Shown one piece after another: positions 55,313 through 63,133 of a stretch of 64,000 bases of DNA. The translations under genes were made by a program, and so were the position numbers. The stretch comes from Saprospiraceae bacterium (GTDB lineage Bacteria > Bacteroidota > Bacteroidia > Chitinophagales > Saprospiraceae). Each line of letters starts with the position of its first letter. The first letter of the stretch is position 1. The notes beneath the pieces are model-generated. The model was given only the letters and a program-made list of their open reading frames with translations, was not told the origin of the DNA and made no database searches. The stretch spans positions 62,001 to 126,000 of the forward strand of contig JAJCYI010000138.1 of the NCBI GenBank assembly GCA_029263015.1, given 5' to 3'.

Positions 55313-56902
55313 CTACTGCACCTGATTGGAACTGTTCAGTGCCTGCACAAGCTCCCTTTCTATTATACCCCTCATTTCGCTTGCCCCTTCCTTCACCGTA
55401 GCTGGTTGGATCGTCATGGCCTGCACCAGACTACCGAGGTTGATCGTTATATTTTTAGACCCGCCACCAGTGATGCCACGGATGCCGTCCGTTAAATCAA
55501 GCCCACCGCCGCCGTTGGTGTCATTATCACCGCCACCGCCACCGCCACCAAAAACGGTCGGAAAATGTTTGGCAAGAGGGTTTGACAATACGCCCATCAT
55601 GCTACGGAGCGAGCGGAACGGATTACCCACGCCGATGGCAAAGCCTTTGTTCCACGCCTTGCCAAGCCTCACAGCATTGTCGGCAATATCAATTTTAAAT
55701 GCGCTCATGGCATCGGCAAAACCCTCTCTTACCATGGACCAGTTTTTACTGAACAGACCCAGAAGCATTTTTCCCAACCCTTTTAAAGGTGCCACTACTT
55801 TTTCCACGATGATCAGGCCAAACTCTTTCAATACTTCAAATGTCCCCATGACCCGCCCCCTGAACACATCAAACTTGTTCCATGCAAAGACGATCACCCC
55901 CACTAACGCACCAATAGCTGTTACCGCCAATCCAATAGGGTTGGCAGCCAAAGCAATATTGAACAGCCATTGGGCAGCAGCCGCTCCTGCCAGCCCAGAT
56001 ACCAACAATCCTATTAATTTGATATTTTTCCCAACCCATTTAATGGAAGGTATCAAGTAATCTTTCAAAAAAGGGATCACCGCAGGGAGCAGTTCTTTTC
56101 CTACCGTATTTTTTAAATCGAATATAGCCGTTTGAAAACGCCCAAAATTGGCGGTACTTGAGTTGACCGCCTCCGCCACACCACCACCAAAAGTGCGGTG
56201 CAGCTCTGCCGCAAATTTGGGCAGGAAATCCTCGCTTATCACCTCGCCACGTTCCAGCATCTTGTTGAGGCCAGCAGTCGTCACGCCCATCGCCCTCGCC
56301 GCTATGGCAAAAGCACCTGGAAGGCGCTCGCCCAACTGTCCACGGAGTTCCTCGGCCTGCACCGTGCCCTTACTGGCGATCTGGGACAATGCCAGGAAAG
56401 CCCCGTTTGCCTGTTCGCCACTGAGCCGCATCACTGCCGATGCCTCACCGACTGCATGGAATATATCCCTCGTCTGTTTGGAATTTATATTGGTGCCGAT
56501 CAGGCCGCCCTGCAAACGCCGGAAACCCTCGAACGAGGTCTTTACAGAAATACCAAGCGCATCCGATTCCTTTCGTATAAATGCCAGGTTCACCGCCCCT
56601 TCTTTTGCATCGAGGAACTGGATCGCCTGTTCAAAACCCTCTACCTGTGCGGATGTATTGAGGCTGGTGAGCGTTGCCGCCCCGACGCCAAGCGCCGTCA
56701 CCCATCCCATCACCGAGCTGCGCATCCCGTTGAAGGAGCGGGAACCACGTCGGCCAGTGCGCTCCATCGTGCCGCCCATACGGTTGATGTCGCCATTGGT
56801 ACGGTTCACCGAGTTGTCGAGCTTGTCGGTCATCTGCGTGGCACGGTTCAGGGCGTTTCGCCCCGTCAGCTTGAACAATATGGAATAAACAAAACCTGAC
56901 AT
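55313..56902 (-). CDS. Tail tape measure protein
   Basis: A 529-aa protein with the tape measure domain: KESDALGISVKTSFEGFRRLQGGLIGTN, QANGAFLALSQIASKGTVQAEELRGQLGERLPGAFAIAARAMGV, then hydrophobic helices (LIGLLVSGLAGAAAAQWLFNIALAANPIGLAVTAIGALVGVIVFAW) that would cross the host membrane during DNA ejection. At ~1.5 Angstrom per residue it sets a tail of roughly 80 nm. It follows the frameshifted chaperone gene, the classic order. Confidence 0.9.
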   Translation of the reverse strand: MSGFVYSILFKLTGRNALNRATQMTDKLDNSVNRTNGDINRMGGTMERTGRRGSRSFNGMRSSVMGWVTALGVGAATLTSLNTSAQVEGFEQAIQFLDAKEGAVNLAFIRKESDALGISVKTSFEGFRRLQGGLIGTNINSKQTRDIFHAVGEASAVMRLSGEQANGAFLALSQIASKGTVQAEELRGQLGERLPGAFAIAARAMGVTTAGLNKMLERGEVISEDFLPKFAAELHRTFGGGVAEAVNSSTANFGRFQTAIFDLKNTVGKELLPAVIPFLKDYLIPSIKWVGKNIKLIGLLVSGLAGAAAAQWLFNIALAANPIGLAVTAIGALVGVIVFAWNKFDVFRGRVMGTFEVLKEFGLIIVEKVVAPLKGLGKMLLGLFSKNWSMVREGFADAMSAFKIDIADNAVRLGKAWNKGFAIGVGNPFRSLRSMMGVLSNPLAKHFPTVFGGGGGGGDNDTNGGGGLDLTDGIRGITGGGSKNITINLGSLVQAMTIQPATVKEGASEMRGIIERELVQALNSSNQVQ

Positions 56903-56941
56903 ATTGAAGGATAAAAATTTTCAATTTTCAATTTTCAATTC

Positions 56942-57426
56942 TCAATTAACCCTCCCTTCTTTTGCTTCCATCTGCCTGATCTTATGGACATAGTAGATTT
57001 TTTCTGCCCACACATCGTCACACAACTGGGAAGGGTCGCAATGGAGGTAAAACTGTATCAGCGCATCGCCAAAAGCGACGGGGTTCTCTTCGTTATCGTC
57101 GAAGAACCCCGGTATCAGTTTTTTATTTCGGCCTTTTTAGTGCCGATGATATTGTCAAGCTCGTCGGCCAGCCCCATCAGGTACCCTACATCCTCATTGC
57201 TTTTCAGGTCACAGCCCGGGGAACTGTCCACCAGGCAATTGGCCACGAGTACGTCCACCATGGCGAGCGGGTTGCTGCGGGCTTTGCTCATGGCCAGCCC
57301 GATCACTTTACGGGTCGGTTTTTTAAAAAAGCCCCATTCCCCGTCCTCAAATTCAATGAGCCTGCCAGTCGGATATTTTTTGCGGAGCGCTTCGATTACC
57401 TTTTCACTTTCATCAACCTTGTTCAT
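56942..57426 (-). CDS. Tail assembly chaperone, G-T frameshift product
   Basis: Predicted 161-aa fusion made by a -1 ribosomal frameshift at 57118-57124. Residues 1-103 equal the G product; the ribosome then enters the -1 frame at CTG (57118) and reads 58 more codons to a TGA at 56942-56944. The extension runs LIPGFFDDNEENPVAF ... DDVWAEKIYYVHKIRQMEAKE, which has the look of a T-domain (tape-measure binding). No ATG opens this frame by itself. It ends 40 nt before the tape measure ATG, just where G-T proteins are expected. Confidence 0.85.
57079..57124 (-). promoter_or_regulatory. Programmed -1 frameshift signal (slippery site and stem-loop)
   Basis: On the minus strand A AAA AAC (57124-57118) is in the zero frame and directly followed by the TGA stop. 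After a 6-nt spacer (TGATAC) comes a stem CGGGGTTCT ... TCG pairing with CGAAGAGAACCCCG (57111-57079, with a 2-nt bulge). Heptamer, spacing and stem all fit the standard -1 signal. Confidence 0.87.
57115..57426 (-). CDS. Tail assembly chaperone, short (G) product
   Basis: A 103-aa protein made when no frameshift occurs. It opens NKVDESEKVIEALRKKYPTGRLIEFEDGEWGFFKKPTRKV and ends at a TGA directly after AAAAAAC. It binds the tape measure protein with its longer form during tail assembly in other phages. Located between the tail tube and tape measure genes. Confidence 0.8.
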   Translation of the reverse strand: MNKVDESEKVIEALRKKYPTGRLIEFEDGEWGFFKKPTRKVIGLAMSKARSNPLAMVDVLVANCLVDSSPGCDLKSNEDVGYLMGLADELDNIIGTKKAEIKN

Positions 57427-57455
57427 TATTAAATAGCTTTTAATGAGTGTTTAAA

Positions 57456-57491
57456 AAAGAAAAAGCCGATCCGATCAATGCCGGATCGGCT
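57456..57491 (-). terminator. Hairpin terminator after the tail tube gene
   Basis: On the minus strand AGCCGATCCG GCATTGAT CGGATCGGCT is followed by TTTTCTTTTTT. It would reduce transcription from the abundant sheath/tube genes into the chaperone and tape measure genes. Confidence 0.85.
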
Positions 57492-57558
57492 GCACATTCA
57501 AGTTATAATCCCTTTGAACTTTGAATTTATTTCAACACCCCTTTTGGGGGCTGGGGGC

Positions 57559-57966
57559 TTACACGTTTTCCAGCACATCCAATGCGATGAAAGGCAGTTC
57601 GATGACCATCTGCATGTCGCCCTGGTCCATACCTTTCTCGTACTCCGTAATTTTAGATGTCTGGATAATATCCGTCACTGCAGTGAGGCCATCGCCATAA
57701 GTGTTCACGATGTCAAACCGTACATCCGTGATATTGCTGCCGGGCGACGCCGCCCGCACAGATTTTAGCAATGCCTGGTACTCGGATTGCAGTATCTTCA
57801 AAGTGCCCTCGATCCGCTCATTGCCCTGTTGTATGCCCAGCCCTTTACTGCCCCGTCCATACACCACTTCCCCCTCGCTGGTCCGTTTCCATTTCAGCCC
57901 TTGCAGGCCAACGAGGTCACGTCCAAGCAGGCGTACCCTAATATCTTTATATGCAAATTCAGCCAT
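57559..57966 (-). CDS. Tail tube protein
   Basis: A 135-aa protein of the contractile tail tube type (FAYKDIRVRLLGRDLVGLQGLKWKRTSEGEVVYGRGSKGLGIQQGNERIEGTLKIL). The sandwich-like pattern and position right after the sheath gene support this. It polymerises inside the sheath. Strong terminator downstream. Confidence 0.85.
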   Translation of the reverse strand: MAEFAYKDIRVRLLGRDLVGLQGLKWKRTSEGEVVYGRGSKGLGIQQGNERIEGTLKILQSEYQALLKSVRAASPGSNITDVRFDIVNTYGDGLTAVTDIIQTSKITEYEKGMDQGDMQMVIELPFIALDVLENV

Positions 57967-58025
57967 TGTTTGTATGATTGATGATTGGTGATTTATGATT
58001 TATAGACCACGGATCATGAATTTTC

Positions 58026-59225
58026 TTATGCGTTGGCGGGGTTATCATACCCCAAAACGATCTTGAACTCGTTTGCATAGGCATCCGGCACGATCCGCAG
58101 CTCCACGCATACCTGCCCGGTCGTCAGCACATTCTGCGTCGGGTCGATCTGTACGCTCAGGCCACTGATCTCGTCATTGGCCGTGAGGCTGTTGTCGATT
58201 GCCCTTTGGATGATCTGCTGGTAAAACTTTGCGGCGTTGGTGCTCATCTGCCCAGTGGTGGCATCCAGTTGGATGTCGTCGAGGATTTCGTTCAGGTAGG
58301 TATCGTACACCAGGCGTTCCGCCTTCTGGATGATCCGAACCCTTGCCAAGCGGTCGAAATCGTCCGTCCTTGCAGTGGCCGTCCAGCCGTTCGTAAAGAA
58401 ATACCCGCTCTTGTTCACGTAGTTCGTGAAGGTGATCCAGCCCTTTGTCTCGATGCTCTTCACCGCTGCATTGCTCTCCGTCAGGTCGATCTTGGTGGTG
58501 TTCAGGTAAATACTGGTAGCCACCAAAGTCCCATCCTTCACCCTGCCAGGCTCTTTGTCCACAGCGATCTGTGACAGCCTGCCCATGAGCAGCCCGATGG
58601 CGCAGCCCGTGCCCGATTCGGTGTCACCGATCAAGCCCGCTACCCATTTGTCCGTCCTTGCGGAAATATCCACCAGGCCAGTTTCATCGTCGGTGTAGTG
58701 GTGTCCGGGGATGATACAGGCAAACGGTTTGTGCTGGCTGCGGAATTCCTCCACCAATGCCTGCGCATTGGTCATGGCCGTAACCACGTCCAAATCCACT
58801 TTGTTGGCGGTCGTGTTCGGGGCATAAGCCCCTGCGAACGAACGGACAGCCGACAAAATCCTGATCTTGCCCAATGAGGCATCCACCAGCTTCACCGCAT
58901 AGTTCGCTTGTGCCTTGTCGAAGAGGTCGGCCAATACCACCGTCTGGGCGGTGAACATGATCCACAGCTTAGTGCCGCTCACTGCCCCTGCATAAAAGTT
59001 CTTGAGCACCTTGTAGCACTTCACCGAATTGGTGGTGTCAAAAGCTGCATTAATACCCAAATCCTCGGCAGCCTGTAAGCTGCTGATCTCTTTTGGCGTC
59101 AGCAATGCCAAGCTCGCCGGAGCAACATCGCTTTGCAAAATGATGCCCAAAAGGCCATCCTCGGCGGGGGCAATCTGCCCCAAAGCGCCATTCTGGATAT
59201 TGATATTTACAGTACGGTTTGCCAT
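58026..59225 (-). CDS. Tail sheath protein (DUF2586-like)
   Basis: A 399-aa sheath-type protein similar to DUF2586, the sheath family of Bacteroidota phages. Features: APAEDGLLGIILQS, a middle domain with ILSAVRSFAGAYAPNTTANKVDLDVVTAM and PGHHYTDDETGLVDISARTDKWVAGLIGDTESGTGCAIGLLMGRLSQI, and a C-terminal polymerisation part (NKSGYFFTNGWTATARTDDFDRLARVRIIQKAERLVYDTYLNEILDDI). A contractile sheath makes this a myovirus-type phage. Confidence 0.87.
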   Translation of the reverse strand: MANRTVNINIQNGALGQIAPAEDGLLGIILQSDVAPASLALLTPKEISSLQAAEDLGINAAFDTTNSVKCYKVLKNFYAGAVSGTKLWIMFTAQTVVLADLFDKAQANYAVKLVDASLGKIRILSAVRSFAGAYAPNTTANKVDLDVVTAMTNAQALVEEFRSQHKPFACIIPGHHYTDDETGLVDISARTDKWVAGLIGDTESGTGCAIGLLMGRLSQIAVDKEPGRVKDGTLVATSIYLNTTKIDLTESNAAVKSIETKGWITFTNYVNKSGYFFTNGWTATARTDDFDRLARVRIIQKAERLVYDTYLNEILDDIQLDATTGQMSTNAAKFYQQIIQRAIDNSLTANDEISGLSVQIDPTQNVLTTGQVCVELRIVPDAYANEFKIVLGYDNPANA

Positions 59226-59254
59226 TGCTCTGCTTTAAAGATTTCTGGTATTTG

Positions 59255-59327
59255 ATGCACAGGTCGGACTTGAACCGACGACCTCAAGGTTATGAGCCTT
59301 GCGAGCTACCAACTGCTCCACCGTGCA
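59255..59327 (-). tRNA. tRNA-Met (CAT anticodon), phage-encoded
   Basis: A full cloverleaf on the minus strand: acceptor TGCACGG/CTGTGCA, D-stem GAGC/GCTC with AGTTGGTA loop, anticodon stem CAAGG/CCTTG with loop CTCATAA, variable AGGTC, T-stem GTCGG/CCGAC with loop TTCAAGT. CCA is not encoded. The paired 1-72 position and the anticodon stem point to an elongator Met or a tRNA-Ile2 (lysidine) type, not an initiator. It lies 30 nt upstream of the tail sheath ATG, on the same strand as the late genes. Confidence 0.92.
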
Positions 59328-59333
59328 TTGTCA

Positions 59334-59378
59334 AGTTTTAGGTACTACGTAGGTACTACCTACGTAGTACCTAAAACT
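59334..59378. repeat. 45-bp perfect palindrome beside the tRNA
   Basis: 22-nt arms (AGTTTTAGGTACTACGTAGG...) are exact complements around a central C. It lies between the 114-aa gene and the tRNA, 6 nt before the tRNA 5' end. No T-run follows, so an RNA-processing or protein-binding site is as likely as a terminator. Confidence 0.85.
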
Positions 59379-59383
59379 GTTTT

Positions 59384-59728
59384 TCAATCAACCTGCACCG
59401 CCGCAGCGATCCCGACGAACCCAGAGCCGTCGAAGATGAACGTCTGCGTTTTGGTCTTCGAGATCACACCCGCCAATACGGGCCCGGTGATGCCCGTCCC
59501 AAAAGTCACATTCCTTGCAGTTCCGTCGCTCAAGGCTTTCACGACGAGGATCGCCCCCGTGTTCAGGTTTGCGTTCAGCGTCAGGTTAAGGGTGGCCGCA
59601 GCGCCCAGTGTGCCGAGGTCAACGATTGTCAGGTTATTTGCGATGGTGGCCGCTGCCACGCCTGCCGCAGGGGTGACGCTCTGGCTATCTGCCACGCCGA
59701 AAGGAAAATTTATTACTTCTGGTGTCAT
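59384..59728 (-). CDS. Small beta-rich phage protein, unknown
   Basis: A 114-aa protein rich in Ala, Thr, Val and Gly with alternating pattern (ATIANNLTIVDLGTLGAAATLNLTLNANLNTGAILVVKAL) and an end FIFDGSGFVGIAAAVQVD. Not recognised by family. Location between head and tail genes suggests a head decoration, fibre or connector role (inference only). Confidence 0.55.
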   Translation of the reverse strand: MTPEVINFPFGVADSQSVTPAAGVAAATIANNLTIVDLGTLGAAATLNLTLNANLNTGAILVVKALSDGTARNVTFGTGITGPVLAGVISKTKTQTFIFDGSGFVGIAAAVQVD

Positions 59729-59883
59729 TTCAATTTGTGATTCTTAATTGATGATTGATGACTTATATCAATTATCAATTATCAATTATTTTCAGGCTTA
59801 CCTCGCCATCCCCACCTCAAAAGGGACAGGGATGACCCCGCCAGGCGGGAAAGAGGTAGCGCCGGTTGATGGCTCGTTAGGTG

Positions 59884-60384
59884 TTATGCGTGTGTTCCGC
59901 CCCCTACCGATCTGCTACGCAGGTTGGGGAAAATCGAATTGAAAAACCGTTCGATTATTTCGTACCACTTATTGTCTTTTTGCGTCGGCGTCAGATTTGT
60001 TATGATCTTCAATATCGCCAACAATGCAAGAACGGCCTCCGCTGAATTCTGCGTGATCCAAGCCCATACCAAAGCAAAAGTATTGGGAGGGGCTTTATCG
60101 TCAGTTGGTGCTGGATCATCATTAGGTGGATCGGGGTCTTCTTCGCCCGTCACCTGTGCGATCTGCCTGGTGCCAGTCCATTCGCCGCCAGGGTACTTTT
60201 GGGTAGTGATGGTATTGCCTTTCACTGTTACAGGTATGTCCGCTTGCGGCAATGGGGTTTGTTGATCCAGTTCAAAAGTTGGTTGACCGCCATCTGCCTG
60301 CCCGTTCAGGGGCGTAGGAATGGTGATCGCTGCCAGCACTACAAAGAGCACTGCTATCATGGTTTTAAAAAAGATTTTTCTCAT
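59884..60384 (-). CDS. Exported/membrane phage protein, holin-like
   Basis: The ATG at 60384 (166 aa) is preferred over a TTG three codons upstream. A signal peptide or first membrane helix (TMIAVLFVVLAAITIPTPLNG) is followed by a Pro/Asp-rich periplasmic stretch (EEDPDPPNDDPAPTDDKAPP), then a second hydrophobic helix (SAEAVLALLAILKIITNL) and a basic tail. Two membrane spans and position among late genes would suit a holin or spanin-like function, but no motif proves it. Confidence 0.55.
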   Translation of the reverse strand: MRKIFFKTMIAVLFVVLAAITIPTPLNGQADGGQPTFELDQQTPLPQADIPVTVKGNTITTQKYPGGEWTGTRQIAQVTGEEDPDPPNDDPAPTDDKAPPNTFALVWAWITQNSAEAVLALLAILKIITNLTPTQKDNKWYEIIERFFNSIFPNLRSRSVGGGTHA

Positions 60385-60492
60385 TTCCGGCAAATTTTAA
60401 TGAGTGAATAATGGTAATGGTTCTCTTGGGTTTCGGTACAGGTAATAGGAGGCTGGAAAGGCACTCGGCGTTTCCAGCGCCTCCCTTTATTA

Positions 60493-60855
60493 TTATTCTT
60501 CGCCCGTTGGCGGAACACCCTCACCTGCATTGACCGCTGGTGTCCCGGCATTGGCTTGTGCTGCTTTCTTTGGTGCTGCCTTCTTCTTTGGTGGTGCTGC
60601 TTTCTTTGGTGGTGCTACTTTCTTTGGTGGTTTCTTAGGAACTCCGCTCCCAGTGGGATCAGTGGAATCTGCGGGTTTGCTTTTAGGGGTGCGCTTGACA
60701 GGTTTCACCATTTCCTGATTACCTCCGGCAAAGTTCAAAGCGTCGCCACTCTTTGTGAATGGCTGCTCACTGCCTTGCTCATTTGTACCAATGAATATTT
60801 GGTCAACTTCGGGGTGTGCGTCAAAAACACCATCCCATTTTCCGGCCTTTTTCAT
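60493..60855 (-). CDS. Lys/Pro/Ala-rich histone-H1-like phage protein
   Basis: The ATG at 60855 (120 aa) is preferred: the longer frame starts with a TTG inside a hairpin. Residues 1-~45 are ordinary (MKKAGKWDGVFDAHPEVDQIF), then follows a disordered basic stretch of PPKK, APPKK, APKKA repeats, like histone H1 tails, and a short Glu-rich end. It is encoded just after the capsid gene, so it may bind packaged DNA or the head. No family recognised. Confidence 0.6.
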   Translation of the reverse strand: MKKAGKWDGVFDAHPEVDQIFIGTNEQGSEQPFTKSGDALNFAGGNQEMVKPVKRTPKSKPADSTDPTGSGVPKKPPKKVAPPKKAAPPKKKAAPKKAAQANAGTPAVNAGEGVPPTGEE

Positions 60856-60872
60856 AAATAATTTATAGTTGT

Positions 60873-60905
60873 ATTTAGGAGGCAATTTATCATTGCCTCC
60901 TAAAT
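60873..60905 (-). terminator. Stem-loop between capsid and following gene
   Basis: Perfect 14-nt arms (ATTTAGGAGGCAAT and its complement) with a 5-nt loop, right after the capsid gene. No T-run, so an attenuator or mRNA-stabilising stem is more likely than a classic terminator. Confidence 0.65.
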
Positions 60906-60929
60906 TTGGTCAATCAATCAAGTCCCTCA

Positions 60930-61838
60930 TCAGGCATCAGCCACCAAGGATGCAACACCTTTCAGGTCTTTCCTGCGGGCACGCCCGCCAGAAAATGAAA
61001 TGGTAGAATGCACATCGCCATAATAGACTGGGCTGCCTTTTTCATCGAAGAGCTCAATGTCGCCCATCGCCCGCTCCACTGCATTGCGTTGCCAGAACAA
61101 ACTGGCCACATTGTCAGTGGTTGCACTGGTTGCAGTTGGGTGTTTCACGGCATCGGCATTGTCCTGCACGATCACCTTGCTCCGCTTCATCAGCTTCCAG
61201 CCGTACAGTTCGCCGACTACACCGTTCGCCACATCAATACTGTCCTTGAAGGCATACCGTTGCGCTTCGGTCAGGCTGTCCATCAGTTGGCCGTACATAT
61301 TGCTCTCGATGAGGGCAAAACGGTCATCCTCCGGCACATCCTCAGCATCGAAAAACGCCTGCATCAACTGAAAATCCTTCACTGCCACATTCTTGCGAGT
61401 ACCAGTAGCACCAGGTGCTGTACCAGTATGCGTGGGTGTGCCTGTGGTTTTCTTGATATGCGCAGCGTCCATGTTTTGCGCCCAACGGTACAACATCATT
61501 TTGGCCGCCCACTCCCGGCTATTTGCAAAATCCTCCCGGATCATGCTTTGCAGTTTGTCGTAAGACAGCCACTTCGCATCGGAGCGGGTCAAAAGCCTTG
61601 GATTGGTGGTGAACTCATCCAACTGGTAGAGCACAGTATCGTCGATCCTTTTCACCGCTGGTGCGGGCAAAGTGCTCCTGTTGATGACCACATCACTCGC
61701 TCCACCAGATTGCGGGATGTAGATTATTTTTCCATCCACCACATGCTCATCAGCATTTACGGAATGGTTCAAAAAGGCATTGGAAGCAAATAATTGCTCG
61801 ATCACTTCGTTCCGCCATACTGATTTTTGTACAGACAT
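60930..61838 (-). CDS. Major capsid protein
   Basis: A 302-aa capsid protein. N-terminus SVQKSVWRNEVIEQLFASNAFLNHSVNADEHVVDGKIIYIPQSGGA, middle QSMIREDFANSREWAAKMMLYRWAQNM and ALIESNMYGQLMDSL, and C-terminal LFWQRNAVERAMGDIELFDEKGSPVYYGDVHSTISFSGGR, all in line with HK97-fold coat proteins of Bacteroidota phages. It directly follows the protease/scaffold gene, as expected. Confidence 0.85.
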   Translation of the reverse strand: MSVQKSVWRNEVIEQLFASNAFLNHSVNADEHVVDGKIIYIPQSGGASDVVINRSTLPAPAVKRIDDTVLYQLDEFTTNPRLLTRSDAKWLSYDKLQSMIREDFANSREWAAKMMLYRWAQNMDAAHIKKTTGTPTHTGTAPGATGTRKNVAVKDFQLMQAFFDAEDVPEDDRFALIESNMYGQLMDSLTEAQRYAFKDSIDVANGVVGELYGWKLMKRSKVIVQDNADAVKHPTATSATTDNVASLFWQRNAVERAMGDIELFDEKGSPVYYGDVHSTISFSGGRARRKDLKGVASLVADA

Positions 61839-61924
61839 TTTTCCGTTATTTGATTAAAACAAACAGTTCCTTCACTACATCAACCGACCATGTAAACCCG
61901 TTTTAAAAGAGGTTTAAAACCTTT

Positions 61925-62440
61925 TTAAGCCTCCGCTATTTCATCCTCCCATTTGTCCCCATACTCAGCCCGTCCAAGGGCATTGTACGCAGCGAGGTCG
62001 TTGGCCTTCAATGCCTTGAGGGTTTCGCCCTCGGTCTTATAAAGCTGACCAAAAGTTTTCCCGCTGTGCGTGGCACTGATGGCAAGCTTGCTACCATCTT
62101 TTTTAGTAAAATCCGCCAGCTTCACCACCTTCGCCGTCATCGTGGACAGCAAGGATTTGCCAGTATCGAAGTTGTCGGCAAACACCGTTGCGAGGTGTGG
62201 GCGCTGTGTGTTGGTGATGCGGCCATCTTTAACGGCTGCATCAAGCAGGGTTTTCGCTTTTTCAATTTCAACCTCTTTTTCTTTCGCCTCAAAAACTTCC
62301 ACCTTGGCTTCAAGGTTATTGATTTTCGCCGCTTGAGCCGTACTTCTTTTCCGTTGCTCAAACATGGCGTTACGGATGTCAAGCACATTTGCATTTGCGT
62401 TAAGACCAAGGTCTTGGGCTATGATTTTCAATTCTTCCAT
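61925..62440 (-). other. Possible internal start for a separate scaffold protein
   Basis: ATG at 62440 inside the protease gene would give a 171-aa scaffold (MEELKIIAQDLGLNANANVLDIR-like start). The upstream DNA (AATCAACAATCCAACAATAAA type) looks like an intergenic repeat read through in frame. Nested scaffolds are known in other phages, such as lambda Nu3. Not proven here. Confidence 0.4.
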
Positions 62441-62962
62441 TTTATTGTTGGATTGTTGATTTTTGATTTTCGGCAGCACCCCGCCACTATCGGAAAGGTT
62501 CACCATGTTATTGTCAGCGTCGTAAAGTACCACGGCGTTTTTGTTTGCCGGAACATCCACAATGCTGATCTCACGCAATTCCCATTTGGTGACCGATGGC
62601 CTTGTCTGTCCTTTCGCCATATCCTCTGGGGCGTCGGAGGTGGCCATGATCCTGATGCCAACGGAAGCGGCACGGAGCACGTTCCGCTCATACTTCCCTG
62701 CGATGGTCTTTGCAAAATCCTCATCCTCCACATCAAACATTGGGATCCCATGGATTTCGCCGCCCTTCACTTTCAAGTCTTTCCAGAAGCCGATCGGGAG
62801 CATTTCCGACTTATCGCCCCGCCAAGGCTGGGCGTGATTGTAGAGCATGATCGGGTTGGCCTCGAACTGCTTCCGGTTCATCCAGCCGCTTGTCAGAACC
62901 CTGAACCCATACGTATTAACAGATTCATCGTGTACCCTGATCTTGTTACCCTCTTTTGGCAT
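61925..62962 (-). CDS. Prohead protease fused to scaffold-like domain
   Basis: A 345-aa protein. Residues 1-~155 are an HK97-type prohead serine protease with the catalytic His in MLYNHAQPW and Ser in RAASVGIRI, plus ISIVDVPANKNAVV. A short Asn/Gln/Lys linker (PKIKNQQSNNK, 165-174) leads into a coiled-coil, Lys/Glu-rich scaffold-like half (175-345). An internal ATG (Met175, 62440) could give a free scaffold. The gene is divergent from the terminase genes. Confidence 0.85.
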   Translation of the reverse strand: MPKEGNKIRVHDESVNTYGFRVLTSGWMNRKQFEANPIMLYNHAQPWRGDKSEMLPIGFWKDLKVKGGEIHGIPMFDVEDEDFAKTIAGKYERNVLRAASVGIRIMATSDAPEDMAKGQTRPSVTKWELREISIVDVPANKNAVVLYDADNNMVNLSDSGGVLPKIKNQQSNNKMEELKIIAQDLGLNANANVLDIRNAMFEQRKRSTAQAAKINNLEAKVEVFEAKEKEVEIEKAKTLLDAAVKDGRITNTQRPHLATVFADNFDTGKSLLSTMTAKVVKLADFTKKDGSKLAISATHSGKTFGQLYKTEGETLKALKANDLAAYNALGRAEYGDKWEDEIAEA

Positions 62963-63133
62963 TCCTTGGAATATTGTGTTTCAAGTAATTAGAGGCAAAT
63001 AACCAATATAATTCAATGCTAAAATTATTTTGGTGCTATCACTGACCTGTTTGGTTTATGATAGAAACAAAAAGATTTATTTACTACTAAAAGGTGCAAT
63101 TTTGGGCTGTTCTCGTAAATCAAATACGTGTAA

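Noticed and set aside
55326-56888. Two ~245-codon plus-strand frames opposite the tape measure gene
   Set aside because: GC-rich antisense shadows; the minus-strand product has the tape measure motifs.
61008-61793. Plus-strand open frame (261 codons) opposite the capsid gene
   Set aside because: Antisense shadow of a well-supported capsid protein.
62066-62992. Long plus-strand open frame (308 codons) opposite the prohead protease gene
   Set aside because: Fully antisense to a gene with clear protease motifs; its own translation shows no domain and is Cys/His-rich as expected of a shadow frame.
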